Made by a program: the position numbers and the translations under genes
Source: Colletes latitarsis
Taxonomy: Eukaryota; Arthropoda; Insecta; Hymenoptera; Colletidae
Assembly: GCF_051014445.1 (NCBI RefSeq)
Contig: NW_027488368.1
Coordinates: forward strand, 27,564,001 to 27,628,000
Direction of reading: 5' to 3'
Length of the DNA: 64,000 bases
Shown: in pieces, positions 32,286-44,125 of the stretch
Numbering within the stretch: position 1 is the first letter of the stretch
Layout of the letters: the number at the start of each line of letters is the position of its first letter
Notes under the pieces: model-generated
Told to the model about the DNA's origin: nothing
Databases searched by the model: none
Seen by the model: only the letters and a program-made list of their open reading frames with translations

Positions 32286-33898
32286 ATGGATTTTCATGAC
32301 AAAACGGGGTTGGGGCTGGTAATTGCGGAGAGGGAGGTCGAAGACGGTGTTGGGGCTAGGGTGACGGCGCTCGCGCCTTACTCAGCGCCTTGCCCGGCTT
32401 CGTGGAGGGCGGAGGAGGACGACGAGACAGCGTCAGTCTCATCCTTCTCCTCCATCAGGAGCCACATAGGTTCCAAGGGGAAGCGGACGGGGCAGGCCGT
32501 CTCCGGAGTGGGTAGGGCAATGAGCCCGGTGGTAATGGTGAGTTGTCTCAGGGACGAGGTAACCGAGGAGATTTCCGAGAGGATATCCTCGTCTCTGATG
32601 CGGGTGGAGATGGTGGCCGCATTCTGCTCCTTTAAGGGGCAGAAGAGCGGCGGCGCAGAGGCCCTGCGAGAGGCTGCGCAAAAGATGAGGGCGGCGGCGC
32701 AGGAGCTGAGCGGACGGATCGTCCGTCTGCAGCTCCTGTTGGAGTAGGAGTGACGGGGGAGGAGGAGGGCAGAGGCGAGCTGGAATGGCGCGGCCCTCAC
32801 GCTAATCCTCCCGCCTCTTCCGCCGCGTGCCCCGGCGGTGGCAAAAAAGCGGGGTGCGGCAGAAGTGATGCGAGGCTCAACAGGCCCTTCCGCCCGCACT
32901 CCGTCCGCGCAGAGTTCCCCGTTCTCCTCAGAGGACGAATTTCTGAGGAAGATTGGGGAAATGGTTGGCCGGAGGCTGACCGCCTTCCGGGATGAGCTCC
33001 TCCCCGGTAGAGCGGTCAGCAGGAAGGCGGTGACCCCCCAACCGATACCGGTACAATCGGGGAAGGCGAAGGTTGGGGGAGCGAAGGTTCCGCCCACCGC
33101 GGTCATTCCGGGGCCTCGGGTCGCAGCATCCAAGGTAGCCAGACTACCCGCGGTCTCGTATCGGACGCCATCCATTGCACCGTCCCAAGGGGGGGTGTCC
33201 TGGAGTCGGGTGGTTGGGCGGAAGGCGTGGATGCAGCTCGCCAGGGAGAACATCTCCCTGGAGGAGCTTGGCATCGCTTCCGTGAGGGCGAAGAGTGCGG
33301 TGACCAGTGGTCTCCAGCTGGAGACCCCTAGAGCGGTGGCCGACGAGAAGGCTGACCGACTCGCCCAGAGGCTCCGGGAGCAGCTGGGCGAGCGGGGTGT
33401 CCAGGTCGCCAGGCCCACGAAGCGCACGGGGATGCGCGTTTGTGGGCTGGACGACTCGGTCATAGCGCAGGAGGTGTCTTGTGCTTAGCGAGGGCGGGGG
33501 ACTGCCCCGAAGGAGACGTGTGGGTCGGAGAGATCCGCAGGTCTCCTTCCGGCCTGGGGTCGGTGTGGGCCCGGTGCCCTATCTCCGCTGCCCGCAAAGT
33601 GGCGGAATCCGGGAGGGAGTTGGTGGGGTGGGTTTCGGCGCGAGTATCTCCACTCGCGCCGCGCCCACTCCAGTGACACCGCTGCCTCGAGTTGGGGCAC
33701 TGCCCGCTATGTGCGGACATGTGGAGGCCGGCAGATCACTGGGTGGAAAGCAAAAAGTGCTCTCCTCCGTCTCGGAAGAAGAGGCGGAATCGGCCCTCTC
33801 CAGTTCAGGCTCCGCGGTTGGTGGCATCGTCCACAATGGAGGTGGACGGTGCCACGGGAACGGACAGCCGGGAGGAGGCTGGGGCGGCCGCTAAGTAA
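32286..33898 (+). pseudogene. Copy G ORF1 (type II), stops and deletions
   Basis: Start ATG at 32286 ('MDFHDKTGLG'). The N-terminal and coiled-coil parts align with E ORF1, but a TAG at 32745-32747 replaces the Glu after 'LLLE'. The frame reopens at 32838 and ends at a TAG near 33487. A deletion removes the basic linker around 'GRKAW'. Another deletion takes out most of knuckle 1 and all of knuckle 2, leaving 'LELGH' fused to 'CPLCADM'. The TAATG joint with ORF2 survives at 33896-33900. Confidence 0.82.
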
Positions 33899-36800
33899 TG
33901 CCGCCCCGTCTCCTTGTCCAGGCCAACCTCAACCACTGCCGCGCGGCACAGGATATGATGTCCCAAGTCCTCGCGGAGTGGGGGGTTGTCCTGGCGTTCG
34001 CCGCCGAGCCGTACCGCGTCCTTGATCACCCTCATTGGGCGGGGGACGCGGACGGCTTGGTGGCGGCGATATGGGTAGGAGGCGACGAGTCCCCGCCTTT
34101 TTCCATCCTGGAGCGCGGTCGGGGCTTTGTCGCCGTGGTGGGGTGCTACATCTCGCCCCGCAGCGGCCACGCCGCGTTCGCGCAGTACCTTGCCGAGGTC
34201 GCGGCATGCGTGCAGCGCTGCGCGGCCCTGCTGGTGCTGGTCCTGGAGGACTTTAACGCCAAGACGGTGGCGTGGGGATCCCCCAGGATCTCCGTTCGCG
34301 GTGGAATCCTGGGCGACTGGGCGGCCAGGCTCGACCTTCGGTTATTGAACCGGTTATTGAACCGATATGGAGGATCCATCGTGGATGTTGGATTCGCGAC
34401 CACCAACGCCGTGCGCATGGTGTCGGGATGGCAGGTGATTGGGGGGGGGGGCAGGGACACTCTCGGACCACCGGTATATTCGGACGGAGGTCTCTGCCCC
34501 CGGATGTACATCCCGACACCGCCGCCCGGTTGGCGCCCCACCGCGCCTGGATAAGGACGCTATGATGGCAGCTGCTCTCGCCGCAGGGGGCGGCCGAGTT
34601 GCCGAGCATAGAGGAGGAGGTCGCGCGGTTCGGGGGATTAGCCTCAAATATTGCGACGCGGCGATGCCCCGGGTCGGGCGGGCTTCTCCTAGGCGGGCGG
34701 TGTACTGGCGGTCGGCCGCGATCGAAGAATTGCGCGTCGTGAGTGTGCGCGCCCAATGCCAGTACAGCCGCGCGCGCCGTCGTCTACGGAGAGACGATAG
34801 CGTGGCGCGAGCGAGGTCAGATGACCTGTATGAGGCATACCGCATGTCGCCGATGGCTCTGCAGGTTGCCATCAAACGGGCCAAGACCCGGGCATGGAAG
34901 GAGCTCCTCGAGACCCTTGATGACGATCCTTGGGGGCGCTCTTGTAAGGTGGTGCTGAACAATCTCCGCCCGTGGGCGCCCCCCGTCACCGAGGGTCTTG
35001 ACCCCCGGCTGCTGGAGGACGTCGTCAATACTCTCTTCCCAATTGGGGAGATGGGACCACGTCCTCCGGCAGAGGCGGCGGCCCTGTTGGAGTGGGTGGC
35101 CGAGCCGGGGGTCACGCAGGGGGAGCTGGCCGCGGCCATCAGACGGCACTGGGCGCGTAACACGGCCCCGGGTCCGGATGGTGTGCCTGGCCGGGTTTGG
35201 GTCTTGACCCACGGCGTCCTTGGGGCCGACCTCAGCGGTTGTTTAACCGATGCCTGAGGGACGGGCGATTCCCCCCCAGTTGGAAGGTGGCGAGGATGGT
35301 CCTCCTCCGGAAGGAGGGTCGGCCCGCGGAGTCTCCATCCGCATACCGGCCCATCTGTCTCCTCGACGAGGTCGGCAAGATCTTCGAGCGAGTGATTGCT
35401 GCCCGCCTCGTCGAGCACCTGTCGCGGGGTGCTCCGGGCCTGGCCGACTGCCAGTACAGTTTCCGGGGGGACGGTCGACGGTCGACGCGATCAGTCGGGT
35501 CAGGGCCCTCTCGGAGTCGGCCGTCTCCCAAGGGGGGGTGGCGTTGGCGGTATCGCAGGATATTGCCAACGCGTTTAACACCCTTCCCTGGGTCGTCGGA
35601 GATTATCTCTTGATAGAGTATCCGGGCCGGGATGGTGATATGAGGAGGGAGGTCTACTGCGGGGTTCCGCAGGGGTCGGTCCTCGGGCCACTCCTCTGGA
35701 ACATCGCGTACGTCGCGGTGTTGCGGTCCGACCTCCCCGACGGTGTCAGTGCCGTGTGTTACGCAGATGACACTGGTGCTGGCTGTCGGGGCTCAGTGGG
35801 GGAGGGCCAAGCGCCTCGCCGAGGAGGGGGCGCAACGCGTCGTCGACCGGATCAGGGGAATGGGGATAACGGTGGCGGTCCATAAGACTGAGGTGATAGC
35901 GTTCTATTCACCTCGGCAGGATCCGCCACCCCCTCTTATCCGGGTGGGTGGGGCTGATATCGAGACGAAGCCCCGGATGAGGTATCTGGGGCTGATGGAC
36001 ACTGGCGCTTCGAGGAGCATTTCCGCTGCCTGGTCCCCCGGTTGGAAAGGATGGTTGCGGCTCTGGGCCGGATCCTGCCCAACCTGGGGGGCCCGGCGGG
36101 CCGAGTTCGTCGCCTCTATGTGGCAATGGTCCAGTCGGTGGCCCTATACGGGGCCCCCGTCTGGGCGGACGACCTGGCTGCCTCCCGGCGCAGCATGACT
36201 ATGCTGCGTCGGGTGCAGAGGCGCATGGCGCTCAGGGTCGTCCGCGGGTATCGGACCATGTCACATGAGGCGGCGACGGTTCTAGCGGGGATGCCGCCCA
36301 TGGACCTGCTCGCGCGGTCGCACGCGGTGATGTACCGGCACCGCGTCGACCGTCGCGCGGGGGTGGGGGCGGTCCCGGGCGGGCAGGAACCTGCTTGGGG
36401 CGATTTGTAGCGCCAGGCCCGGCAGTCCGTGTTGCTCGCGTGGCAGGAGCGGCTGGCTCTGCTAACCGCGGGGCACCGGATTGTCGGGGCTGTTCGGCCA
36501 CTCCTGAGTGAGTGGCTGGACAGAGGCCATGGCAGCCTCACCTACCAGCTGGCACGGGTATTTTCCGGGCATGGCAGCTTCGGAAGATACCTGTGCCGGA
36601 TAGGGAAGGAGCCGACGGCGCGTTGCTGCCACTGCGACGCTGAGCAGGACACGGCGGATCATACCCTGGAGGTATGCCCCGCGTGGGAGGGGGAGCGCCG
36701 TGTCCTGGTCGGCGTCGTCGGGCGGGATGTCTCGCTGCCGGGCGTGGTGCGCGCCATGCTCGGCAGCGAGGAGAAGTGGAGGGCCGTGGCCTCCTTCTGC

Positions 36801-36941
36801 GAGAACGTAATGTTGCAGAAGGAGGCCGCGGGGAGGGAGCGCGAGCTTCAGCGGCGCGCTGAAGCTCGCGCTCGTGCGGTGGCCCGAGGTCGTCGCCCGG
36901 TCGCGAGGCGTCGCGGGCGGCCGCCTCGGCGTGGCGGATGA
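33898..36941 (+). pseudogene. Copy G ORF2, degenerate
   Basis: Begins 'MPPRLLVQANLNHCRAAQDMMSQ'. Endonuclease blocks are visible up to about 34440, where a G-run frameshift occurs; 'DFNAKT' replaces 'DFNAKS', and a short deletion or tandem change removes 'GSEHTCVRR'. The linker and RT lie in several frames, with a deletion removing 'EEIRRGLEYHRVPPCLRA' near 35592. A 3-nt loss leaves 'YADDTG' out of frame. 'ILDSHWRF' is deleted near 36000. Downstream it becomes type I, but a TAG at 36408-36410 replaces Lys after 'GDL'. The CCHC motif persists at the end. Confidence 0.82.
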
Positions 36942-37457
36942 CCTAGGCTGGGAGGGGGGTCCTGAGGGGACCCTCCTCCCGCCAGGCGGCGCCGGGTCGG
37001 ACCGGTTGGGGGTAGGAGTGCGTCCCCCTACCGGTCCGACGCAAGGGGAGGCACCCTCGGCGGTCTGGTGCGGCCATGAACGCCCGGCCGCCGAGGGGTG
37101 GAAACGGGGTCGCGGGCGGTTGCGAGTTGGGGCTCGCAGCCACCACTAAACGCGGCCCCGGGACGGATAGCGGCGGGATGGAGTGGCCCCGTCCCGCCGC
37201 TATGAGGCAGTGTGTCTACTGGGGGGACCGATTGTCCCCCCGGGGGATGGGCGCGAAACCGCGGACACGGGGAGGATACCGGAAGAATGCTTCGAGCGAT
37301 TCCCGGTATCCTCCCAAAGCGTGCCGAAGGGTCACCGTGGGGTTTTTAGTCGGTAGGTCCCGCGCCTGTCGTTGTACGAGCGCGGGGAATCCCACACACC
37401 CCTCCCACCTCTCCCCAAGGAGGTGGGAGGGAGTCTTTCGAAGATTTTCCCCACGAC
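36942..37457 (+). other. 3' UTR of copy G
   Basis: Type I sequence, nearly identical to J and E, with the full hairpin series. No gene. Confidence 0.75.
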
Positions 37458-37484
37458 AAAAAAAAAAAAAAAAAAAAAAAAAAA

Positions 37485-38288
37485 GCCCCAATCCCAAGCG
37501 ACCACCTCCGGGGGCACCTGCCGAAATCCCGGAGTATTAGGCTTGCCCGAGTAAGGCGGTTCTGGCCGGGTGGACCTTTTTTCCAACCTACGAGTGGGAA
37601 CTAAATGGATTTTCATGACAAAACGGGGTTGGGGCGGGTTATTGCGGAGAGGGAGGTCGAAAACGGTGTTGGGGCTAGGGTGACGGCGCTCGCGCCTTAC
37701 TCGGCGCCTGGCCCGGCTTCGTGGAGGCCTGAGGAGGACGACGAGATTGCGACAGTCTCATCCTTCTCCTCCGCCAGGAGCCTCATAGGCTCCAAAAGGA
37801 AGCGGACGGGGCAGGCCGTCACCGGAGTGGGTAGGGCAATGAGCCCGGTGGTAATGGTGAGTTGCCTCAGGGACGTGGTAACTGAGGAGATTTCCGAGAG
37901 GATATCCTAGTCTCTGAGGCTGGTGGAGCAGGTGGCCGCATCCTGGTCCTTTAACCGCAAAAGATGCGGGAGGCGGCGCAGGAGCCAAGCGGACGGAACG
38001 CCCGTCTGCGGCTCCTGTTGGAGGTGGAGAGACGGGGGAGGAGGATGGCAGAGGCGTGCAGGAATGGCGCAGCCCTCCCTCCAATCCTCCCGCCACGACC
38101 ACCGCGTGCCCCGGCGGTGGCAAATAAGTGGGGTGCGGTGGTGGAGGTGCGAGGCTCTACAGGCCCTTCCGCCATGCACTCCGTTCGCGCAGAGTTCCCC
38201 GTTCTCCTGAGAGGACGAACTTCTGAGGAGGATTGTGGAAATGATTGAGCGGAAGCTGGCCGCCTTCCGGGATAAGCTCCTCCCCGGT
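37485..38288 (+). mobile_element. Copy H, type II 5' fragment
   Basis: Starts at GCCCCAATCCCAAGCG right after the poly(A) of G, just as G starts after F. It carries the distal leader and the first part of ORF1, then is cut by the 5' end of copy I at 38289. The rest of H is not found after I, so it was deleted or replaced. Confidence 0.82.
37605..38288 (+). pseudogene. Copy H ORF1, N-terminal fragment
   Basis: 'MDFHDKTGLGRVIAEREVENG' from the ATG at 37605. A TAG at 37908-37910 replaces Ser in 'RISS'. About 50 nt around 'GQKSGGAEAL' is deleted. The fragment ends in the 'RKLAAFRDKLLPG' block. Confidence 0.8.
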
Positions 38289-38663
38289 TCCCTCAGGGGC
38301 TGCCAGCCTTTCAGCTGCAGTACGGGCTTAACGAACCCGGGGTACCCGAGTCATACACACACCGTAAGCCTCCTGTTGGTCGTCACAACGACCCATTCAC
38401 AATTCCCTATTGGTTTTGTGAATGGTACGTGACGGCAGGAGGAACGGGGGTCTTGGCTTAACCGCTTGGGCCACGAGTATGGCGACTCTATAAAATCGCC
38501 CTCCAATCCTAAGCTATGATGTGCGGCGATGGGATGCATGGTTGGGGGAGAAGGCCCAATCCCAAGCGACCACCTCCGGGGAACCTGCCGAACCCCCGGA
38601 GTATATAGGCTTACCCGGGTAAGGCGGCTCTGCCCGGGCGGACCTTTTCTTCCGACTTTCCGA
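38289..38663 (+). promoter_or_regulatory. 5' UTR of copy I
   Basis: Nearly identical to E up to the start of a deletion (~155 nt) that removes the last leader bases and the ORF1 ATG. The three-way-junction arms and TATAAAA remain. Confidence 0.6.
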
Positions 38664-40400
38664 CTGCGTCAGTCTCGTCCTTCTCCTCCACCAGGAGCCT
38701 CATAGGCTCTAAGAGGAAGAGGGCGGGGCAGGCCGTCGTCGAGGTGGGCGGGGCGATGAGCCCGTCGGTGAGGCTGAGTTGCCTCAGGGACGAGGTGACC
38801 GAGGAGATATCGGAGAGGATCTCCTCGTCCCTGAGGCGGGTGGAGAAAGTCGCCGCTGCCTGCGCCTTTAAGGGGCAGAAAAGCGGTGGCGCGGAGGCCC
38901 TGAAGGCCGCGGCGGAGGAAATGAGGGAGGCGGCGCGGGAGCTCAGAGGGCGGAACGCCCGTCTGCAGCTCCTGTTGGAGGAGGAGCGACAGGGGAGGAG
39001 GAGGGCAGAGGCGCTGTGGAACAGCGCGGCCCTCCCTCTCATCCTCCCTCCTCCTCCACCGCCGCGTCCCTCGGCGGAGGTAAATAAGCGGAGTGCGGCG
39101 GCAGTGGTGCGGGGCACAGCGGGCCCCTCCACCCGCACTCGGCCCGTGAAGAAGTCCCCGTCCTCCTCAGAAGACGAGCTTCTGAGGAGGATTGGGGACA
39201 TGATTGATGGCAAGCTGGCCGCCTTCCGGGAGGAGCTCCTCGCCGGAAGACCGGTCAGCAGGAAGGCGGTGCCTCCCCGACCTGTTCCGGTACAGTCGGG
39301 GAAGGCAAAGAAGGGCGGAGTGAAGGCTCCGCCCAGCGTTGCGGCACCAGGGCCCCGGGTCGCGACCCCCAAGGGGGGTGGTGTACCCGTGGTCGCGGTG
39401 GTCACGTCCTCCACAGCACCCTCCCAAGGGGGGGTGGCGTGGAGTGAGGTGGTGGGGCGGAAGGCGAAGCGGGCGGCGAGGAAGGCCTCGCAACCGCAGC
39501 CTCCGCCTCCACCGCCGGCGGCCAAGGTAAAGGCCGCGAAGGTCGGGAAGGCACGACCAGGTCGTCCCCCAAAAACGGCAGCGGTGACGCTGACCGTTGC
39601 GCAGGGGGGCGACCTGACCCTCGCGGAGGCGATGCGGCTCGCCAGGGAGAATATCTCCCTGGAAGAGCTGGGCATCGCCTCCGTGAGGGCGAAGAGGGCC
39701 GTGACCGGGGGTCTCTTGCTGGAGATCCCCGGTGCAGAAGGTGGCGCGAAGGCGGATCGTCTCGCGCAGAGGCTCCGGGAGCAGCTGGGCGAGCGAGGTG
39801 TCCGGGTCGCCCGGCCCACGAAGCGCACGGAGATGCGCGTTTGTGGGCTGGACGACTCGGTCAGCGCACAGGATGTGTCCCGTGCCCTTGCGAGGGCGGG
39901 GGACTGTCCTGTGGAGGACCTGCGGATCGGAGAGATCCGCAGGTCGCCCTCCGGCCTCGGGTCGGTGTGGGCCCGGTGCCCCCTCTCCGCCGCCCGTAAG
40001 GTGGCGGAATCCAGGAGGGTGTTGGTGGGGTGGGTTTCGGCGCGAGTGGAAATCCTCGCGCCGCGCCCGCTCCAGTGTCACCGCTGCCTCGAATTGGGGC
40101 ACGTGAGGCAGTGGTGCACCTCGCCGGTGGACCGCAGCGGTCAGTGTTACCGCTGCGGTGCCAAAGAGCACCGTGCGAGCCAGTGCTCGGCGGCCCCCCA
40201 CTGCCCGCTGTGTGCGGACATGGGGAGGCCAGCCGATCACAGGGTGGGGAGCAAGAAGTGCTCCCCCCCCCTCCCGGAAGGAGAGGAAGAGGCTGGCTGC
40301 ACCGGCTCCGGTGCCGAGGGCGGTAGCATCGTCCTCCATGGAGGTGGACGGTGCTACGGGGACGGACGGCCGGGAGGAGGCTGGCGCGGCCATTAATTAA
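38664..40400 (+). pseudogene. Copy I ORF1, start deleted and C-tract frameshift
   Basis: Lacks the first ~45 codons including the ATG; the first in-frame ATG is within 'GGAMSPSVRL'. It is otherwise almost identical to E through the third zinc knuckle. The C tract after 'SKKCSPP' is 9 nt instead of 8, so the tail is read in another frame that ends at 40396. The TAATG is at 40398-40402. Confidence 0.82.
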
Positions 40401-41672
40401 TGCCGCCCCGCCTCCTCCTCCAGGCCAACCTCAACCACTGCCGCGCGGCACAGGACATGATGTCCCAAGTCCTCGCGGAGTGGGGGGTTGGCCTGGCGGT
40501 CGCCGCCGAGCCGTACCGCGTCCTTGATCACCCTCATTGGGTGGGGGACGCGGACGGCATGGTAGCGGCGGTATGGGTAGGACGCGACGAGTCTCCACCT
40601 TTCTCCATTCTGGAACGCGGTCGGGGCTTCGTCGCCGTGGTGGGGTGCTACATATCGCCTCGCAGCGGTCACGTCGCGTTCGAGCAGTACCTGGCCGAGG
40701 TCGCGGCATGCGTGCAGCGCTGCGCGGTGCTCGTCCTGGGGGACTTCAACGCCAAGTCGGTGGCGTGGGGGTCTCCCAGGACTTCCGTTCGCGGCGGGAT
40801 CCTAGGCGACTGGGCGGCGGGGCTCGACCTTCGGTTACTGAACCGGGGGTCGGAGCACACGTGTGTGCGGCGATATGGGGGGTCTATCGTGGATGTTGGA
40901 TTCGCGACCCCCAACACCGTGCGCATGGTGTCGGTATGGCAGGTGGTTGGGGGTGGGGGCAGAGACACTCTCGGACCACCGGTATATTCGGATGGAGGTC
41001 TCTGCCCCCGAATGTACATCCCGATACCACCGGCTGTTTGGCGCCCCACCACGCCGCTGGGCGCTCTGGCGCCTGGACAAGGACGCTATGATGGCAGCTG
41101 CACTCGCTGCAACTTGGCCGCAGGAGGCGATCGAGTTGCCGAGCATAGAGGAGGAGGTCGCCCGGCTCGGGGGATTAGTCGCAAATATTTGCGACGCGGC
41201 GATGCCGCGGATCGGGCGGGCTTTCTCCTCGCCTGGCGGTGTACTGGTGGTCGCCCGCGATCGCAGAATTGCGCGTCGTGAGTGTGCGCGCCCGACGCCA
41301 GTACACACGCCCGCGCCGTCGTCTACGAAGAGACGATGGCGTGGCGCGAGCGAGGGCAGATGACCTGTATGAGTCATACCGGACAGCTCGGGTTGCTGTG
41401 CAGGTCGCCATCAAGCGGGCCAAAACGCGGGCATAGAAGGAGCTCCTCCAGCCTCTCGATGACGATCCTTGGGGGCGCCCGTATAAGGTGGTGCTAAATA
41501 AGCTCCGCCCGTAGGCGGCCCCTGTCACCGAGGGTCTCAATCCCCGGCTGCTGGAAACCGTGGCCAATACTCTCTTTCCAATAGGGGTGGGAGGATCACG
41601 TCCTTCGGCGGCGTCGTCTGTCCCAATTGAGTGGTCGGCCGAGCTGGGGATCACGCAGGGGGAGCTGACCAC
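40400..41672 (+). pseudogene. Copy I ORF2, N-terminal part (type II)
   Basis: Begins 'MPPRLLLQANLNHCRAAQDMMSQ' with recognisable endonuclease blocks ('VLGDFNAKSVAWGS', 'GGSIVDVGFATPNTVRM'). The frame shifts in a G run near 40955, as in C and G. TAG codons occur near 41436 and 41513. It ends at the insertion site of J. Confidence 0.82.
41658..41672 (+). repeat. Target-site duplication of copy J, left
   Basis: GGGGGAGCTGACCAC, repeated at 50725-50739. Confidence 0.92.
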
Positions 41673-41804
41673 CCCTCCCGGAAGGAGAGGAAGAGGCTGG
41701 CTGCACCGGCTCCGGTGCCGAGGGCGGTGGCATCGTCCTCCATGGAGGTGGACGGTGCTACGGGGACGGACGGCCGGGAGGAGGCTGGTGCGGCCATTAA
41801 TTAA
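41673..41804 (+). pseudogene. Copy J ORF1, last ~43 codons
   Basis: The C-terminal tail of ORF1 only, ending with TAA at 41802-41804 in the TAATG overlap. The zinc knuckles are absent because of 5' truncation. Confidence 0.8.
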
Positions 41805-43578
41805 TGCCGCCCCGCCTCCTCCTCCAGGCCAACCTCAACCACTGCCGCGCGGCACAGGACTTGATGTCCCAAGTCCTCGCGGAGTGGGGGGTTGGCCTGG
41901 CGGTCGCCGCCGAGCCGTACCGCGTCCCTGATCACCCTCATTGGGTGGGCGACGCGGACGGCTTGGTGGCGACGGTATGGGGAGGGGGAGACGGGTCCCC
42001 ACCGTTCTCCTTGTTGGAGCGCGGTCGGGGATTCGTCGCCGTGGACTGGGGGGGAGTCGCTGTGGTGGGGTGCTACATTTCGCCCCGTAGCGGTCACGCT
42101 GCGTTTGAGCTGTACTTGGCCGAGGTCGCGGCATGCGTGCAGCGCTGCGCGGCCCGGCCGGTGCTGGTCCTGGGGGATTTTAATGCCAAGTCGGTGGCTT
42201 GGGGATCCCCCAGGACCTCCGTTCGCGGCGGGATCCTGGGCGATTGGGCGGCAGGGCTCGACCTCCGGGTATTGAACCGGGGGTCGGAGCACACATGCGT
42301 GCGGCGATATGGGGGGTCCATCGTGGATGTTGGATTCGCGACCCCCAACGCCGTGCGCATGGTGTCGGGTTGGCACGTGGTCGCGGGGGCAGAGACACTC
42401 TCCGATCACCGGTACATCCGGATGGAGGTCTCTGCCGCCGCGAGTGCATCCCGACACGGCCGCCTGCGTGGCACCCCACCACGCCGCTGGGCGCTTCGGC
42501 GCCTGGACAAGGACGCCCTGATGGCAGCTGCCCTCGCTGCAACTTGGCCGCAGGGAGCGGCCGAGTTGCCGAGCATAGAGGAGGAGGTCGCCCGGCTCGG
42601 AGCATTGGTCGCGGGTATTTGCGACGCGGCGATGCCTCGGGTCGGGCGGGCTTCTCCTCGCCGGGCGGTGTACTGGTGGTCGGACGCGATCGCGGAGTTG
42701 CGAGTCGCGACTGTCCGCGCCCGACGCCAGTACACCCGCGCGCGCCGTCGTCAACGTACAGGCGACGGCGTGGCGCGAGCGAGGGCAGCTGATGACCTGT
42801 ATGGAGCATACCGCGTGGCGCGGGTTGCTCTGCAGGTCGCCATCAAACGGGCCAAGACCCGGGCATGGAAGGAGCTCCTCCAGACCCTTGATGACGATCC
42901 ATGGGGGCGCCCATATAAGGTGGTGCTGAATAAGCTCCGCCCGTGGGCGCCCCCCGTCACCGAGGGTCTTGACCCCCGGCTGCTGGAGGACGTGGTCAAT
43001 ACACTCTTCCCAATTGGGGAGAGGGGACCGCGTCCTCCGGCGGTGGCGGCTGTCCCAGTGGAGTGGACGGCCGAGCTGGGGGTCACGCAGGAGGAGCTGG
43101 CAGCGGCCATCAGACGGCTCGGGGTTCGTAACACGGCCCCGGGTCCGGATGGTGTGCCCGGCCGGGTTTGGGTCTTGACCCAGGGCGTTCTTGGGGCCGA
43201 CCTCAGGCGGTTGTTCGACCGCTGCCTGAGGGACGGGCGATTCCCCCCCAGTTGGAAGGTGGCGAGGATGGTCCTCCTCCGGAAGGAGGGTCGGCCCGCG
43301 GAGTCTCCCTCCGCATACCGGCCCATTTGTCTCCTCGACGAGGTGGGCAAGCTCTTCGAGCGTGTGATTGCTGCCCGCCTCGTCGAGCACCTGTCGCGGG
43401 GTGATCCCGGTCTGGCCGACTGCCAGTTCGGTTTCCGGGGGGGCCGATCGACTATCGACGCGATAGGTCGTGTGAGGGCCCTCTCGGAGGCGGCCGTCTC
43501 CCGGGGAGGGGTGGCATTGGCAATATCCTTGGATATTGCCAATGCCTTTAACACCCTCCCCTGGGAAGAGATAAGGAG

Positions 43579-43584
<6 letters not shown>
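41804..43584 (+). CDS. Copy J ORF2, residues 1-593 (split by copy K)
   Basis: Open from the ATG at 41804 through the endonuclease and RT motif A ('SLDIANAFNTLPWEEIRRG'). K is inserted within codon 594. The two ORF2 pieces of J total 1781 + 1402 = 3183 nt, exactly the length of the E ORF2, so ORF2 was intact before K arrived. The present reading runs into poly(T)-encoded Phe codons. Confidence 0.88.
43572..43584 (+). repeat. Target-site duplication of copy K, left
   Basis: TAAGGAGGGGACT, repeated at 48770-48782. It overlaps the left arm of the GGGGACTCGA inverted repeat. Confidence 0.92.
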
Positions 43585-43609
<25 letters not shown>

Positions 43610-44125
43610 GTCGTGGGGAAAATCTTCGAAAGACTCCCTCCCACCTCCTTGGGGAGAGGTGGGAGGGGTGTGTGGGATTCCCCGCGCCCGTACAACGACA
43701 GGCGCGGGACCTACCCACTAAAAACCCCACGGTGACCCTTCGGCACGCTTTGGGAGGATACCGGGAATCGCTCGAAGCATTCTTCCGGTATCCTCCCCGT
43801 GCCCGCGCTTTCGCGCCCATCCCCCGGGGGGACAATCGGTCCCCCCAGTAGACACACTGCCTCATAGCGGCGGGACGGGGCCACTCCATCCCGCCGCTAT
43901 CCGTCCCGGGGCCGCGTTTTGTGGCGGCTGCGAGCCCCAACTCGCAACCGCCCGCGACCCCGTTTCCACCCCTCGGCGGCCGGGCGTTCATGGCCGCACC
44001 AGACCGTCGAGGGTGCCTCCCCTTGCGTCGGACCGGTAGGGGGAGGCACTCCTACCCCCAACCGGTCCGACCCGGCGCCGCCTGGCGGGAGGAGGGTCCC
44101 CTCAGGACCCCCCTCCCAGCCTAGG
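43610..44125 (-). other. 3' UTR of copy K
   Basis: Type I 3' UTR with the same hairpin series as E. No gene. Confidence 0.75.

Larger units (their letters stand above)
32166..37484 (+). mobile_element. Copy G, type II/type I mosaic lacking the first ~265 nt
   Basis: Starts at GCCCCAATCCCAAGCG, directly after the poly(A) of F. That point corresponds to position ~266 of the leader of E. It carries degenerate type II ORF1 and ORF2. From about 36010 to its 3' end it is nearly identical to type I, especially J. Poly(A) is 37458-37484, and H begins immediately afterwards at the same leader point. Non-functional. Confidence 0.88.
38289..41672 (+). mobile_element. Copy I, left part (type I 5' half, type II ORF2)
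   Basis: Full-length 5' end, type I leader and ORF1 with a deletion over the ORF1 start. It switches to type II near 40455 in ORF2. It is interrupted at 41672 by copy J and resumes at 50740, confirmed by a 15-bp target duplication. Confidence 0.87.
41673..43584 (+). mobile_element. Copy J, left part (type I, 5'-truncated)
   Basis: Starts near the end of ORF1 (the CCTCCCGGAAGGAGAGG region) and runs into ORF2. It is interrupted at 43584 by antisense K and continues at 48783. Sense orientation within I. It is very close to E and K. Confidence 0.92.
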
